Source of the DNA: Pseudoips prasinana
Lineage: Eukaryota > Arthropoda > Insecta > Lepidoptera > Nolidae
Assembly (NCBI GenBank): GCA_951640165.1
Contig: OX621263.1
Span: 6,222,501-6,286,500, forward strand
Reading direction: 5' to 3'
DNA: 64,000 nt
The translations under genes and the position numbers were made by a program. Positions 28,595-38,839 of this stretch are shown piece by piece (within the stretch, counting starts at the first letter, position 1; every line of letters begins with the position of its first letter). The notes under the pieces are model-generated. The model was not told the origin of the DNA. It did not search any database and saw nothing but the letters and a program-made list of their open reading frames with translations.

Positions 28595-31500
28595 ATGTTT
28601 TTAAAGGCTTCACAATTTTTCTGGTGTGTCTTTTTGTTGGTAAGTTTTGTTTAAAATTAATTGGCTGCCAAGGTCACTGCTAGAAGGAACTTTGTTTTTT
28701 TTTTTAAAACTACACTACTGTAATTAAAATCTAGGGATTTTGATTATCTTAGAGTTTTAATATAGAGCTTATTGATGAACAATTAGAATTGCAAACCACA
28801 TTTTTCTTTTTGTGGCAACATTAATCCAAAATGTGAACAATAGAAAGTTGTGCAATGGATTTCCAGTTTGAGTTACACAGTAGTTTTAAGTATACAAATT
28901 GTAGCCCAGTCCTTTGCTTATTTTAAACTCGAAACTTATCAAAAGTCGAGCAATTATATTGCACAATTTACCTATAGTTTACATTTTACATTAATGTTGC
29001 CAATTTAGGTACAAAAAGAAAAATGTGTTTTGCACACATTATGCAATGAAGATTTCGGCAGCAGTAGGGAATTAAATTTTCTTAGCAATCATACAATATT
29101 CGCATCTTATAATTAGGTATACAAACCTATGATTTGTTTCGATCCCCACCTACGAAATTTTTGTGTGGTTATCACTATTATTTGTTCAGTGGCTGGGTGT
29201 AATTTATCTATAATATGTACGCATATAGAAATATATACTTACCGTATGGGCAGTGGTTACCCTAGTGTTAGGGTTGTTCCAGCCGCCTAGTAGGCGTCTG
29301 AAATGGCTTAACGATTGCTCTTTACAACAACCGGGGCCGACAACTTTACGTGTCAAGCATGTATACGCTCAGAAATTAAACCACTGTGTCCACCCATCTA
29401 TCGACTGATCGCGAGCCAAGTTGCTATGCAATCACTTACGGGCCGGTGAGAGCATCTAGCTATGATATAAGTATATTTATCAGTTGTCTACTTGCCACAG
29501 TAAAAGCTCTGCTAAGTTTGGGGTCAGATGGCAGTGTTTTATTGTCCCAACATGTTTATTTACTATGGCGGCTACCGATAGCGGGGCGCGGGCTTTAGTG
29601 CTTCTTTTCGCTATTCATTTACAGACCCATGATAGAAAATAACATGAGCGACTAAATCAAAACTATCTATTTATCTATGAACTAAGCTACTTTTATATTT
29701 ATATATATAAGTTTTATTGCATTTTAACAATGCAAAGCGTTAATCTACTCTCAAAAATGGGAAATCATAAATTTAATAGTCCGGCGGGTCCCGAACCTGC
29801 ACCATCTACAAATCCGGTGTAGATAGCCCGCTGATATGTTCACAGTTGCATGTGAAAGATCATATCGTATTGATAATACCATCCAAATTATTACTTAAAT
29901 TTGAATTTTATAGCATTATTCGCAATGCAAAGCGCAAATACTTAAAATTGGGTAACCATCGAATCCGGATCGAACCGTTTCAAGATCAGTTGGCAGTAAT
30001 TGTTGATCTTTTTTGTTAGCTATTCGCAATAAATAAGACTGGTAGCTAACCCCAATAAAAATGAGACAAATACAAAGGTTAATAAATTATACATAGAAAA
30101 GACTTGTCATTCTTATTGTCTGTCTTTTTTATTTATAATTTATTAACCTTAAAAAATCAATCAATTTTATGGCTATTTACGACATTTATAAAACCAGCTT
30201 TAGTACCTATAAGGCTCTAAACATTGTACTGAAATGTAAGAATGTATGTATATTGGTGTCAATAAAACATTTTAGCTTTACTTTCAACAGGACAAAAATG
30301 ATCTCATCTCAAAATAGTCTAATGAGAATGGCTTCCATAAACTTAGTTGATGGATAACACCGACCTCCCTCGGACGGGAGTTAACAAGGGAATCTTAAAT
30401 TTGATCTATCTAATAATAAATACACTATAAAATTTTACAATATAATATAATAATAATAACCTGGGAAATTATTTATACACAGTTATCTGAACTCAAACCA
30501 AGCAGAAAGAAGAAGAAGTACACTTTATTGCATAAATAATATACAAAGTACAGTATGCATAGAACCTCATTTTTGCAATTGGCGGCCTTATCGCTAAAAG
30601 CGATCTCTTCCAGGCAACCTATTTGCGTTGGATGGACCAGAATTTAATATCTATGGACAATGGTAGCAAAAGGTGTACGAATTTATTGAAAATAAGAAAA
30701 GTTAGCTTACGTATATACATATACGTAAGAATAATACTTATATACAGTACTGTATACATACATACACAACATATATACATATATAAATAAATATATAAAC
30801 CTAATTATACTCACATAAAAACTAATATGTAAACTAGCATACTTTCGGCTGATTCAAGTAACCACGCGACATATGAATAAGATACCCTAGTGCGGGCGTA
30901 GACTTTAAAAAAAAAGAGCACGGGAGAGTGATGGAATAGAAAAGGTTATGTTTGCACACACACTTGTGCACTATTGTATGTCCTGCGCGCCATGTCAATC
31001 TCCATGGCGACGCCGCCGTGTTCGAAATTCGGCCGGAAGACATTATAATTGTAAAACCTTTTTAATTATATTATTTATGTAACACTTGAGCTTGTTTTAC
31101 AGGTTTATATGGGTGTTTAATATATGACGAATATTATGGAAATGAATGAAGTATATTCATTTTACAATTATCTTTAATTTAATAAGTTTTATATGCTTAA
31201 CTTCAATATTATAGATAGTATATATTTTTTTAAACGTAGATACCTTATTTATACCTTTATTATAACGATAGACAATCCAATTACCTGGGAAAATAGAAGT
31301 ACAATCGACGTGATCCCTAATTAGTCTTGTATCGTATAAATAACTAAAATACACCTTAATTTAATTCCAGGTACCCCACGCAATATCCCAAGTAATTCCA
31401 ACTCAAACATATTCTATTTACCAACCAAACGGTTACACGAATCCCTCTGCTAACCCATCAAGCGATTACTCGCCATATTTTCAAGATATCACGGCTCAAA

Positions 31501-33371
31501 ATCAGTTGCAATCTCCAAACTTAACACCTTCTTTGATTAGACAAGCATTATTGAACAAGATATTATCAAGCCCTTCTGCGCAACAGATTTTAGACTTACT
31601 TCCAAATAAGTATGGAGGAATTTTGACTGGCAGTGCAAATTATCAGAGCACGCCAAATCTAGCTAACAACTATTTTGTAGTACCTACAGATTCGGCTCCT
31701 TTAAATAGAGATAATAACGATTTAGATAGAAGCGAAAAGCCTAAATCTAAAAGTAAAAAAAGAAAATCGAGAAAAAAACAAGCAAATAAACAGGATAATC
31801 AGGAAACACATAGTAAAAACGAATTAAACAATAAAAATAAGGTTCAAAATAGTCACAATCGAAATGGAGAAACTAACAGAGCCTCAAAAAAGGGTTCTAC
31901 AAAAGGAATCAAGAATATATCTAAAACTGAAAATAATAAAGAAAACCATCATGAACGTCATAAGACCAACAGATCAAGAAAACGGAAAAACAAGGAAGAA
32001 GACCACCAGTTGACAACACCAACTCATACAGAAAATAGGGGAGAAAATCTAAGACCGAAGAAACGTCAAAATAAGCCAAAATCAAAAAGAAACAACACTG
32101 AAACAATCAATTCAGAACTAGAAACTCCGTCAAACAAACTTCCGACCAAAGAATCCTTAGACCTTCACGAATTAAATGAAGAAGGAATAAATAACGAAAA
32201 TAGGGTACCAAGAAATCCAATATCAGATAAAAGTGATTTACTTAAGGCTTTTCCCAATTTACCCGAGGAATACGCTTCAAATTTTTTCTCAGGATTTTCG
32301 ACTCAGTATAATAATCCAGTGATAAATGACTTTTTTGCTAAATATTATCAATCAATTCGGAATAACAGACAGGAAGTTAATAATAAACCTAAACGGCGAA
32401 GAAAACCTAAGAAAAATAGAACAATTCAAACAAATAAAAAAGATCAAATAAGTAGGAATACGACTGAAGAAGTAGCTTTTGTGGAAAATAAGGATTTAGT
32501 GGATAGCAAAAATGAATTTGTTTCCACAGAAAGAACTGTTTATATCAAGGAAAGAGTTCTATCAAATTTGGACTCTAATCTCCTAAATTTAAATTCGAAA
32601 TCAATCAACATAATGAAAAATGAAGATCCACCCGTAGTAACAGAATCTGAAACTCCTTCTGATGATTTTAATGGATATGATTCTAACTATAATTATGGCT
32701 ATGGCTATGTGGACGATTATTATCCCAACTTTATGGATAGTGCTGCTTACGCTAATGATAAACAATATTATGTTAAAAAACTAAACGACAATAGACTTTT
32801 ATATACTACTGACAAAATTGATACAGAACCTGTAGTCACAAGTGTTATAGAAGAATATGAACATCTTAGACAGAAATACAAAGAATTTGAACGAGAAAAA
32901 CATATTAATACAGATTTAGAACAAGAAAGTATAAGGAATGTACACAAAAATATTGCCCAAGATATAGATAATGAAGTTATTACTTTCAAAACACCACCTT
33001 TACTAGAATCTCCAGATTTTGTAACACGACAAATTGATAAAACAGAAATTAAGCCAGAAGTGTACTACATTCCTGAATTTTCTGAAACTATGAATAGATT
33101 TGTCGGCGACAAATCCCCTAGTTATTCAAAATCATCCCAACATAGTGGTCATACAAATGAGATAGATTCAAAATCGAAAGATAAATCTCATAATATTGAG
33201 ACTGTTTTTGCTAAATCTAAAGTAGTCAACTATGGACCAGCCTATAGATCCGAAGAAAATACGTCATATGCTGCGGCAAAAGATAGTCCGTGGAATGATG
33301 ATAGTTTTCAAGATGGAGACACCGTCTATGTTTTAGCCAAAACATTGGACAATCCAGAGGTGTTTTGGTAG
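28595..33371 (+). CDS. Gene C: secreted Lys/Asn-rich low-complexity protein (681 aa)
   Basis: Unrecognised, two exons in phase 0. Exon 1 (28595-28639) encodes MFLKASQFFWCVFLL and ends at GTAAGT. Exon 2 (31371-33371) follows 'aatttaattccag' and begins VPHAISQVIPTQTYSIYQ. The signal is likely cleaved shortly after VPHA. The first in-frame ATG of exon 2 lies far inside, so the acceptor defines the N-terminus. After a short hydrophobic-polar segment (SLIRQALLNKILSSPSAQQ) comes a very basic Lys/Arg/Asn/Ser region (about residues 138-265, with KSKSKKRKSRKK) and a second basic patch near 353 (KPKRRRKPKKNR). A Tyr/Gly patch lies near 454 (YNYGYGYVDDYY) and an acidic-polar tail ends EVFW. No cysteine-rich or catalytic domain is seen. 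It looks like a disordered structural or mineral/polyanion-binding secreted protein, which is inference. It is convergent with gene D. Confidence 0.82.
28975..29045 (+). repeat. Solo unit of the gene B intronic array
   Basis: 'acattaatgttgcca', 'aaaatgtgttttgcaca' and 'attatgcaatg' match units at 19990-20700. It lies in the intron of gene C. Confidence 0.65.
29250..30010 (+). repeat. SINE/repeat cluster in gene C intron
   Basis: 29260-29400 is family O. 29420-29560 is SINE E debris (gtatatttatcagttgtcta). 29705-29835 and 29915-30000 are family J (attttaacaatgcaaagcgt, 'attattcgcaatgcaaagcg'). Confidence 0.65.
30010..30500. other. Gene C intron, unassigned
   Basis: AT-rich. A direct repeat of 'aataaattata' and 'taatttattaacctt' phrases at 30080 and 30130 is visible, with nothing coding. 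Confidence 0.4.
30510..31050. repeat. Repeat A copy 2 and SINE G tail
   Basis: 30530-30660 contains 'agtacactttattgcataaa' and 'taaaagcgatctcttccagg'. 30920-31045 is the plus-strand 3' part of SINE G (agtgatggaatagaaaag, 'gtgcactattgtatgtcctg'). Confidence 0.7.
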
Positions 33372-33537
33372 AATTAGAAATGCAGTTGAACTTTCTTAAG
33401 TATATTAGTTATTTATTTGCGAAAGCATGAAATTTCTTTAATTGAAGAACAATATATATATTAAATTAATTGTGTATAATAGTCGTTACTAAGTAATGGA
33501 TGTAGTTATTAATGGATAATGAACAAATTCTCATTTA

Positions 33538-33543
33538 AATAAA
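33538..33543 (+). terminator. Poly(A) signal of gene C
   Basis: AATAAA about 165 bases after the stop codon. Confidence 0.5.
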
Positions 33544-33743
33544 CGATAAGTAAAATTATGTGTTTCTGTAAACAATTTCTAGGGCTCGGGAGCTCCGGGT
33601 AAATTAGTCTGATCACCATATGTACCATCCAACAGTCATATTTTTCTGAAATTTTCCATTCAATACTAAGCCACACCTTGATGATTATATCTTAACAATC
33701 CAAAAATTATCAACTAATTTTATTGATGTTTAATTAGTAATCT

Positions 33744-34085
33744 ATGGGCAGTGTCAGAGTGGTTCAAGCCCCTCTATAGCACCACAGACATGGCTTAGCG
33801 ACTGTTGTCTAATCGCTATAATCGGGACCGACAGCTTAACATGCCCTTCAAAACACGAAGATGCTCAGAAATTAAACCACCAGTTAAGTTTTAGAGTAGG
33901 AAGTGACAAAGTCGACGTTTCATATGCAGGAACATTATGTAACTTCGATTCATTTCCTACTGATGGGATTCGGTGGCTTTAGTGCCGTGGTGATTATAAC
34001 ATTAACATGATATCGATTCATTTCCTACTGATGGGATTCGGTGGCTTTAGTGCCGTGGTGATTATAACATTAACATGTATAAAAT
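33744..34085 (+). repeat. Repeat O and a 68-bp perfect tandem duplication
   Basis: 33744-33885 is family O. From 33946 the sequence 'cgattcatttcctactgatg ... ttataacattaacatg' is repeated exactly with period 68, ending near 34078. Confidence 0.8.
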
Positions 34086-34905
34086 TATCGTGTCACAGTT
34101 TTTGTTTGAAAACTCCTCCGAAATGGTTTGACAGATTCTTATCAACATTTTTATGGAAATTTGGTAGGTCCGAGAATCGGTAGTAAACTATTTTTGAATT
34201 CCGTAACTTATAAGTAGGCACAAAAATATTTTTGTTTTCTTTTTTTTGCATATGGCATTGAATAATACATATAACCCTAAATTTTTATCGTTCTCCAACT
34301 AAGCCCTATATTTTATTAGCGATTTTAATATTTCTAAGTGACGCTGTGATCAAATTCCAAGATCTTTTTCTATTTGTAGGGCAGGATAGCGTCTGCCAGG
34401 ACAGAAATATTATAATAATCATAATCAATGTCTGTTTGTCCATTAACCATAGTTCATGATTGTAGTATTGGACCATCATCTGGAATGTAACTGACCTCAG
34501 TATGGAGTAATAACAATGGATAAATAGTAATACTATTCAAATCTACAATTAACTGATCTAAAATATTTTACGTTGTCACTGTAAATAGTATGAAGAAATG
34601 TGTTATTCATTGTATTTACTCCAAATAAATAGCTCCGTATATTTACTTAGGATACTACATCTATGTAAATAACTTGGCTTTGAAATTGCTAAAGTGCTTT
34701 AATATATTTGTATTACCTACAGCGAATATTACCGTCTTGCCAGAAACTTTTAGGTGACCTGGATAACAATAAGTAAAGAAGTAACACTTTTAGGAACTCA
34801 CTCTCTACAGTTATTCATGCTATGGTCAACGCTATACTGATCTTACTTAACACCTAAGATAGGATCAATATACTGATCCTACTTTAGCTGCTTAGTAAGA
34901 TCAGT
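34085..34905. other. Gene-free AT-rich stretch between genes C and D
   Basis: No gene is seen. Near 34830-34910 'atactgatcttactta' recurs in partly inverted form (tagtaagatcagtat), giving a possible hairpin. Confidence 0.45.
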
Positions 34906-34909
34906 ATAT

Positions 34910-35175
34910 TGTTTGACGTGCCGTGTGGTTTCCGGCCTAAAAGGATAACAGTCACCCCGTACCTTCTCGTGGGCGTCGTAAAATGCGAATAAGGGATATA
35001 TTAAGTAGTTGAGCCGCAGTGCCTCCAGTGTTCTAACTACCACCCAACTGAGGTCGCCAACTCGCATGCCAGGCGCGGTAACTACGACAAACCCCTCCAA
35101 ATGACAACTTTATAGAAACTTTTGGGGGTGGCCTCAGGCCTTAAGCAGTGGACGGTATCAGGCTGCTAATGACGA
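34910..35175 (+). repeat. Interspersed repeat family L
   Basis: 'gtgggcgtcgtaaaatgcga', 'ggtcgccaactcgcatgcca', 'gcagtggacggtatcaggct' and an A-run end the element just downstream of gene D's poly(A) signal. Confidence 0.7.
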
Positions 35176-35218
35176 AGTGAAAAAAAAAAAAAAATCAAAG
35201 ACAAACATTACAAATAAT

Positions 35219-35224
35219 TTTATT
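35219..35224 (-). terminator. Poly(A) signal of gene D
   Basis: AATAAA on the minus strand, about 61 bases beyond the stop. Confidence 0.55.
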
Positions 35225-35284
35225 TTGTTAAAACAATTAATTTTGTTTTGTTAAACATTAATAACACTTATAACTACGACCTAA

Positions 35285-38104
35285 TCAAGAAGTCATGGTC
35301 ATCAACGATAACATGGAATTCAAAGCTTCATAATTAATATTATCGGCATCTTTCAATAACTCTGACAAAAAAACCAACTGCAACAACCTTTGTGTTTCTT
35401 CATTATCTTTAATAGAAGATTGTAAATCATAAGTAGGTGGATCTATAAAGAAATGTGAAGGTAGACTAGAGCAAGATGGTATACTTGGTGAAGGTAAGTA
35501 TTTTGGACAAATGCGGGGTGAAGTATAGTCATTAAGGGAGATTGGAGTTAACTTAGGTATATCTTTATCTAAATTAACTAAAGATGTTTTTGGAGAAAAA
35601 CCATGTAAGCAAGATGATATTTTAGAACTTACTACTGGTAATGTAATTTTTGGCACTGGTAAAACATCTAATTTATTACATGAAAAGGAAGTTGGAGTTA
35701 AATACAATGATTTCACTCGTTTTCTTCTCATTGGCTCATCTAATATACTCTCGATTGCGGTATCTAGATACGATCGAACAGAAGAAAGAGAGTCTTGACT
35801 TAAGCTAGATACAATTTCTTTGATGGTAGAGCCGATATTAAACGAAAATTTAGATAAAAGAGATGGAGTTGAAGAGATTTGCGGAATATTATTAATACTT
35901 GATGGAAAAGAAATAGAACAGGATGACCCAGTCGTGGAAGGAGTAAAAGTGTTACATAGCTCTGTAGGCATATTTGATTCAGAAAAATTCGGTATACTTG
36001 GAATTAATTCTTGACATAGAATTGGTTTATTACTTGAATCGAAACCTGGTATACGTGAGTTAGTTGATACTTCTAGACATTCTGTTGGTTCATATTCAAA
36101 TTCTCTGTTTAGAACTGGTATCCTAGGGAAATCTAATTCAGGTACATGTGGTTCAGTAACTACTTTTGAGAATCTTATTGGTTCGTAATCAAAACATTTA
36201 TTAAGAATTGGTATGTTAGGGGAATCAAAATCAGGTAAAAGTGGATCAGTTACTTCTTCTGGGAATACTATCGGTTCAAAATCAAAATATTTATCTAGAA
36301 TTGGCGTGTTAGGGGAATCAAATTCAGGTATACATGGGTCAGTAACTTCTGGGAATGTTATCGGTTCATAATCAAAATATTTGTTTAGAACTGGTATCGT
36401 AGGGAAATCCAATTCGGGTACATGTGGGTCAGTTACTACAACTGGAAATCCTGTTGGTTCGTTGTCAAAATATTGGTCTTGAGTTCGTATGTTAGTAGAT
36501 TCAAAATCGGGTATAATTGGGTTGGTAACTTCTTTTGGAAACGCTAACGGTTCAAAATCAAAATATTTATTTTGAATTGGTACCTTAGGTGAATCAAATT
36601 CAGGTATGCGTGGGTTTGTAACTGATTCTGGAAATACTATCGCTTCAAAATCAAAATTATTATTTAGAATTGGTATCTCATAGGAATCAAAATTAGGTAT
36701 ACATGTATTCATAAAAACTTCTGGAAATTGTTTTGCTTCATAATTGTTAAGATATTGAGTAGAAAATAAAGGCATATTCATGTTAGTTTCAAAATTTGGT
36801 ATGAGACAATCTTCTATAATATATTCTTCATCTTGATAAGATTTTTTCAAATCTAATAATTCTTTTATAGATACTGGACACTCAGTAGTTGCAGAGAGTT
36901 TTGATTTTAATAAAGAACGAATTTTATTGAAAGAACTGGAAGAGCCTAAAGATTGAAGTTTTGATAATATTGTAGTTATATCAGAAGAAGTTATATGTTC
37001 TTTGGATGATACCAAGGGGTTTATTTCAGGTACTGTATTTTTGCTCATTATTGATAACATGGGATTAGTATACGACGAAATGTAATCCATATTTGAATCA
37101 TTATTATCTATTAAAACAGGGGCAGATTGTATTATAGACGTCGGTTGCAAATTTGATGGACTAAAATTGACTTCATTCATTGATGCGGAAACAGAGTCAA
37201 AAGAAGAATGTGAATGAAGTCTATTTTGTCTTTCTAATAACGGATTTCGTAATTCTCTTGATGAAGACAAATCCATAATAGTAGATAGCGGCTTCATATT
37301 TGTAACAGATTTATAATGTAAAGGATAGGGTAACGAATATTCAGCAAGATTACTTTGCAATGATTCTATAGGAACTAATGGTAGTGATGTTATAGTCGGC
37401 AATTGTGAGAAACTGTTTAATGCACAACCTTCTGGTGAAAAACTATTTGAAAATCCATACAATGAAGACGGAGTTAGAATAGGTGGGTACGCAGATGGCA
37501 CAATATATGGTCTTATGGGAAGTTTATCTGTAATTATTGGATGTGATGATTCTGTATTTTTGAAAACATATTTTTCCATCAATTTCGGAATCGGTAAAGA
37601 AAATGATGACAAAGAATCTTTAATAGTTAATGGGTTGAAAGAATCTAATTCAGATTGGCCAATTTTAGGTACAGGTAAACATTTGGATGTGGATTTGAGT
37701 AACAAAGGTGATACATGCTCATTTGAAAATGTATTTTTTTCATTATCTGATGAAGTTCCAACACCATGGTTAAAAAGATCTGCTTTTGGAGTTAGCTTTG
37801 TAAGTCCCGGTGGTTTGGTGGAAACTGATTCAGATTTACAATTTTTAGGTAAAGATAAACCCTTAGATGTTGATTGCAGAACTAAAGGCGAAGAATACTC
37901 CTTAGATAATGTACATTTTTCGTTATCGAGTACGCCTATACCAGAATTAGACAAATCATCTTTTGGAGTCAAGTTTGACAGTTTTGTTAATACAATATTT
38001 TGCTTGCCGTTTGATTCTGATGGTGTTGAATGTCTCACTGGCTTGACTTGGGTCCCAAAAGTTGTGACTGGTGCCTTCAAATCAGCTAAACACGGAGTTA
38101 CTAT
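35285..38104 (-). CDS. Gene D: large repeat-bearing secreted protein, main exon (939 codons)
   Basis: Unrecognised. The open frame from 38104 follows 'tatttcttacag' and starts IVTPCLADLKAPVTTFG in phase 0. Codons open further upstream start at a GTG inside the intron, so they are not used. The first exon with the signal start was not found. Two 59-residue repeats lie near the N-terminus (KLSNLTPKDDLSNSG and KLTPKADLFNHGVG). A Ser/Pro-rich middle follows, then about eight tandem 31-residue repeats (36010-36790) built on FDFEP-x-x-FPE-x-VT-x-P-x-IP-x-FDSP, then a dibasic MRRKRVKSL segment. The C-terminus reads NEETQRLLQLVFLSELL, similar to the shared motif of genes E and F. It is probably a secreted structural protein, by inference. 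A 200-codon open stretch on the opposite strand (37515-38117) is a shadow. Confidence 0.8.
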   Translation of the reverse strand: MVTPCLADLKAPVTTFGTQVKPVRHSTPSESNGKQNIVLTKLSNLTPKDDLSNSGIGVLDNEKCTLSKEYSSPLVLQSTSKGLSLPKNCKSESVSTKPPGLTKLTPKADLFNHGVGTSSDNEKNTFSNEHVSPLLLKSTSKCLPVPKIGQSELDSFNPLTIKDSLSSFSLPIPKLMEKYVFKNTESSHPIITDKLPIRPYIVPSAYPPILTPSSLYGFSNSFSPEGCALNSFSQLPTITSLPLVPIESLQSNLAEYSLPYPLHYKSVTNMKPLSTIMDLSSSRELRNPLLERQNRLHSHSSFDSVSASMNEVNFSPSNLQPTSIIQSAPVLIDNNDSNMDYISSYTNPMLSIMSKNTVPEINPLVSSKEHITSSDITTILSKLQSLGSSSSFNKIRSLLKSKLSATTECPVSIKELLDLKKSYQDEEYIIEDCLIPNFETNMNMPLFSTQYLNNYEAKQFPEVFMNTCIPNFDSYEIPILNNNFDFEAIVFPESVTNPRIPEFDSPKVPIQNKYFDFEPLAFPKEVTNPIIPDFESTNIRTQDQYFDNEPTGFPVVVTDPHVPELDFPTIPVLNKYFDYEPITFPEVTDPCIPEFDSPNTPILDKYFDFEPIVFPEEVTDPLLPDFDSPNIPILNKCFDYEPIRFSKVVTEPHVPELDFPRIPVLNREFEYEPTECLEVSTNSRIPGFDSSNKPILCQELIPSIPNFSESNMPTELCNTFTPSTTGSSCSISFPSSINNIPQISSTPSLLSKFSFNIGSTIKEIVSSLSQDSLSSVRSYLDTAIESILDEPMRRKRVKSLYLTPTSFSCNKLDVLPVPKITLPVVSSKISSCLHGFSPKTSLVNLDKDIPKLTPISLNDYTSPRICPKYLPSPSIPSCSSLPSHFFIDPPTYDLQSSIKDNEETQRLLQLVFLSELLKDADNINYEALNSMLSLMTMTS
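36010..36790 (-). repeat. Coding tandem repeat (31-residue units) in gene D
   Basis: About eight units of 93 bp. Units 2, 5 and 8 share IPEFDSP-like cores, units 3 and 6 share (I/L)PDF, and units 4 and 7 share HVPELDFP. The array thus shows a three-unit higher-order period of about 93 residues. Confidence 0.85.
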
Positions 38105-38149
38105 CTGTAAGAAATAAAATAAAACACTTTTCACTAACGTTATTTGAAA

Positions 38150-38310
38150 CCAGACCCTTCCTCTTACCCACCATTACAATTCTAGTAAGCCAGAATCAAC
38201 AGTGGCACACAATTAAATGACACCGGTGAGGCTCAGGCAAGTCAAGGGGATCGCTTTCACAGTCTTGGAGCAAACAGCAAATTTAATCAGAAAGAAACAT
38301 GGATTAGTTA
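38150..38310 (-). repeat. Repeat family U
   Basis: Reverse complement of 19200-19390 ('cctcttacccaccattacaa', 'aagccagaatcaacagtggc', 'tgaggctcaggcaagtc'). Confidence 0.7.
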
Positions 38311-38573
38311 AAAGAAAGTAACTGTTAGTTTAGGTTAATCGTTTTCTTTTAATTTAATTACATCGTTGTTATTATCGGTCCTCATATTATCATTGTGTTT
38401 TTCCCAAATACTTGAATAACACGGTACTCCTGTTTGCTCCTCCAAAAGGACTAATAAACACTAAATAGTCTAACTTTTTTGAAGTGAAACTTCTTTAGAA
38501 AGCATGTACGCGGCTTAAAAATTCGATAAAACGAAACAATTACGGTAAAAAGAGACAAACGTATTCATAAATG
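38310..38573. other. Upstream of gene D, unassigned
   Basis: AT-rich. I searched for a minus-strand signal exon with a donor in phase 0 and found none convincing. Confidence 0.4.
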
Positions 38574-38825
38574 ACGGTCACCGTAACCTAGTTGGTAGTG
38601 CTCCTGCCTACGAAGCTGGTGGTCCTGGGTTCGAATCCCGGTAAGTGCAAATATTTGTGTGATGAGCACGAATATTTGTTTCTGAGTCATGGATGTTTTC
38701 TATGTATTTAAGTATTTATCTATCTATATAAGTATGTATATCGTCGCCTGGTAACCAAAGCTGGTATACAAGCTTTGCTTAGTTTGGGGCTAGGATGATC
38801 TGTGTGACATTGTCCCTAGGTATTA
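38574..38825 (+). repeat. SINE family F
   Basis: A full-length plus copy: 'cctagttggtagtgctcctg', 'gggttcgaatcccggtaagt' and 'gatctgtgtgacattgtccc'. Confidence 0.85.
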
Positions 38826-38839
38826 GATATTATTATAAA

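Noticed and set aside
37515..38117. 200-codon ORF on the plus strand
   Set aside because: It is antisense to gene D, whose frame has a splice acceptor, repeats in frame and a poly(A) signal.
38105..38134. MKSVLFYFLQ as the start and signal peptide of gene D
   Set aside because: The first codon is GTG, and the sequence is a polypyrimidine tract ending in CAG immediately before the exon, so it is intronic.
38521..38566. Candidate signal exon for gene D reading MNTFVSFY on the minus strand
   Set aside because: It is short, weakly hydrophobic, and its GTAATT donor would be in the wrong phase for the IVTPCLA exon.
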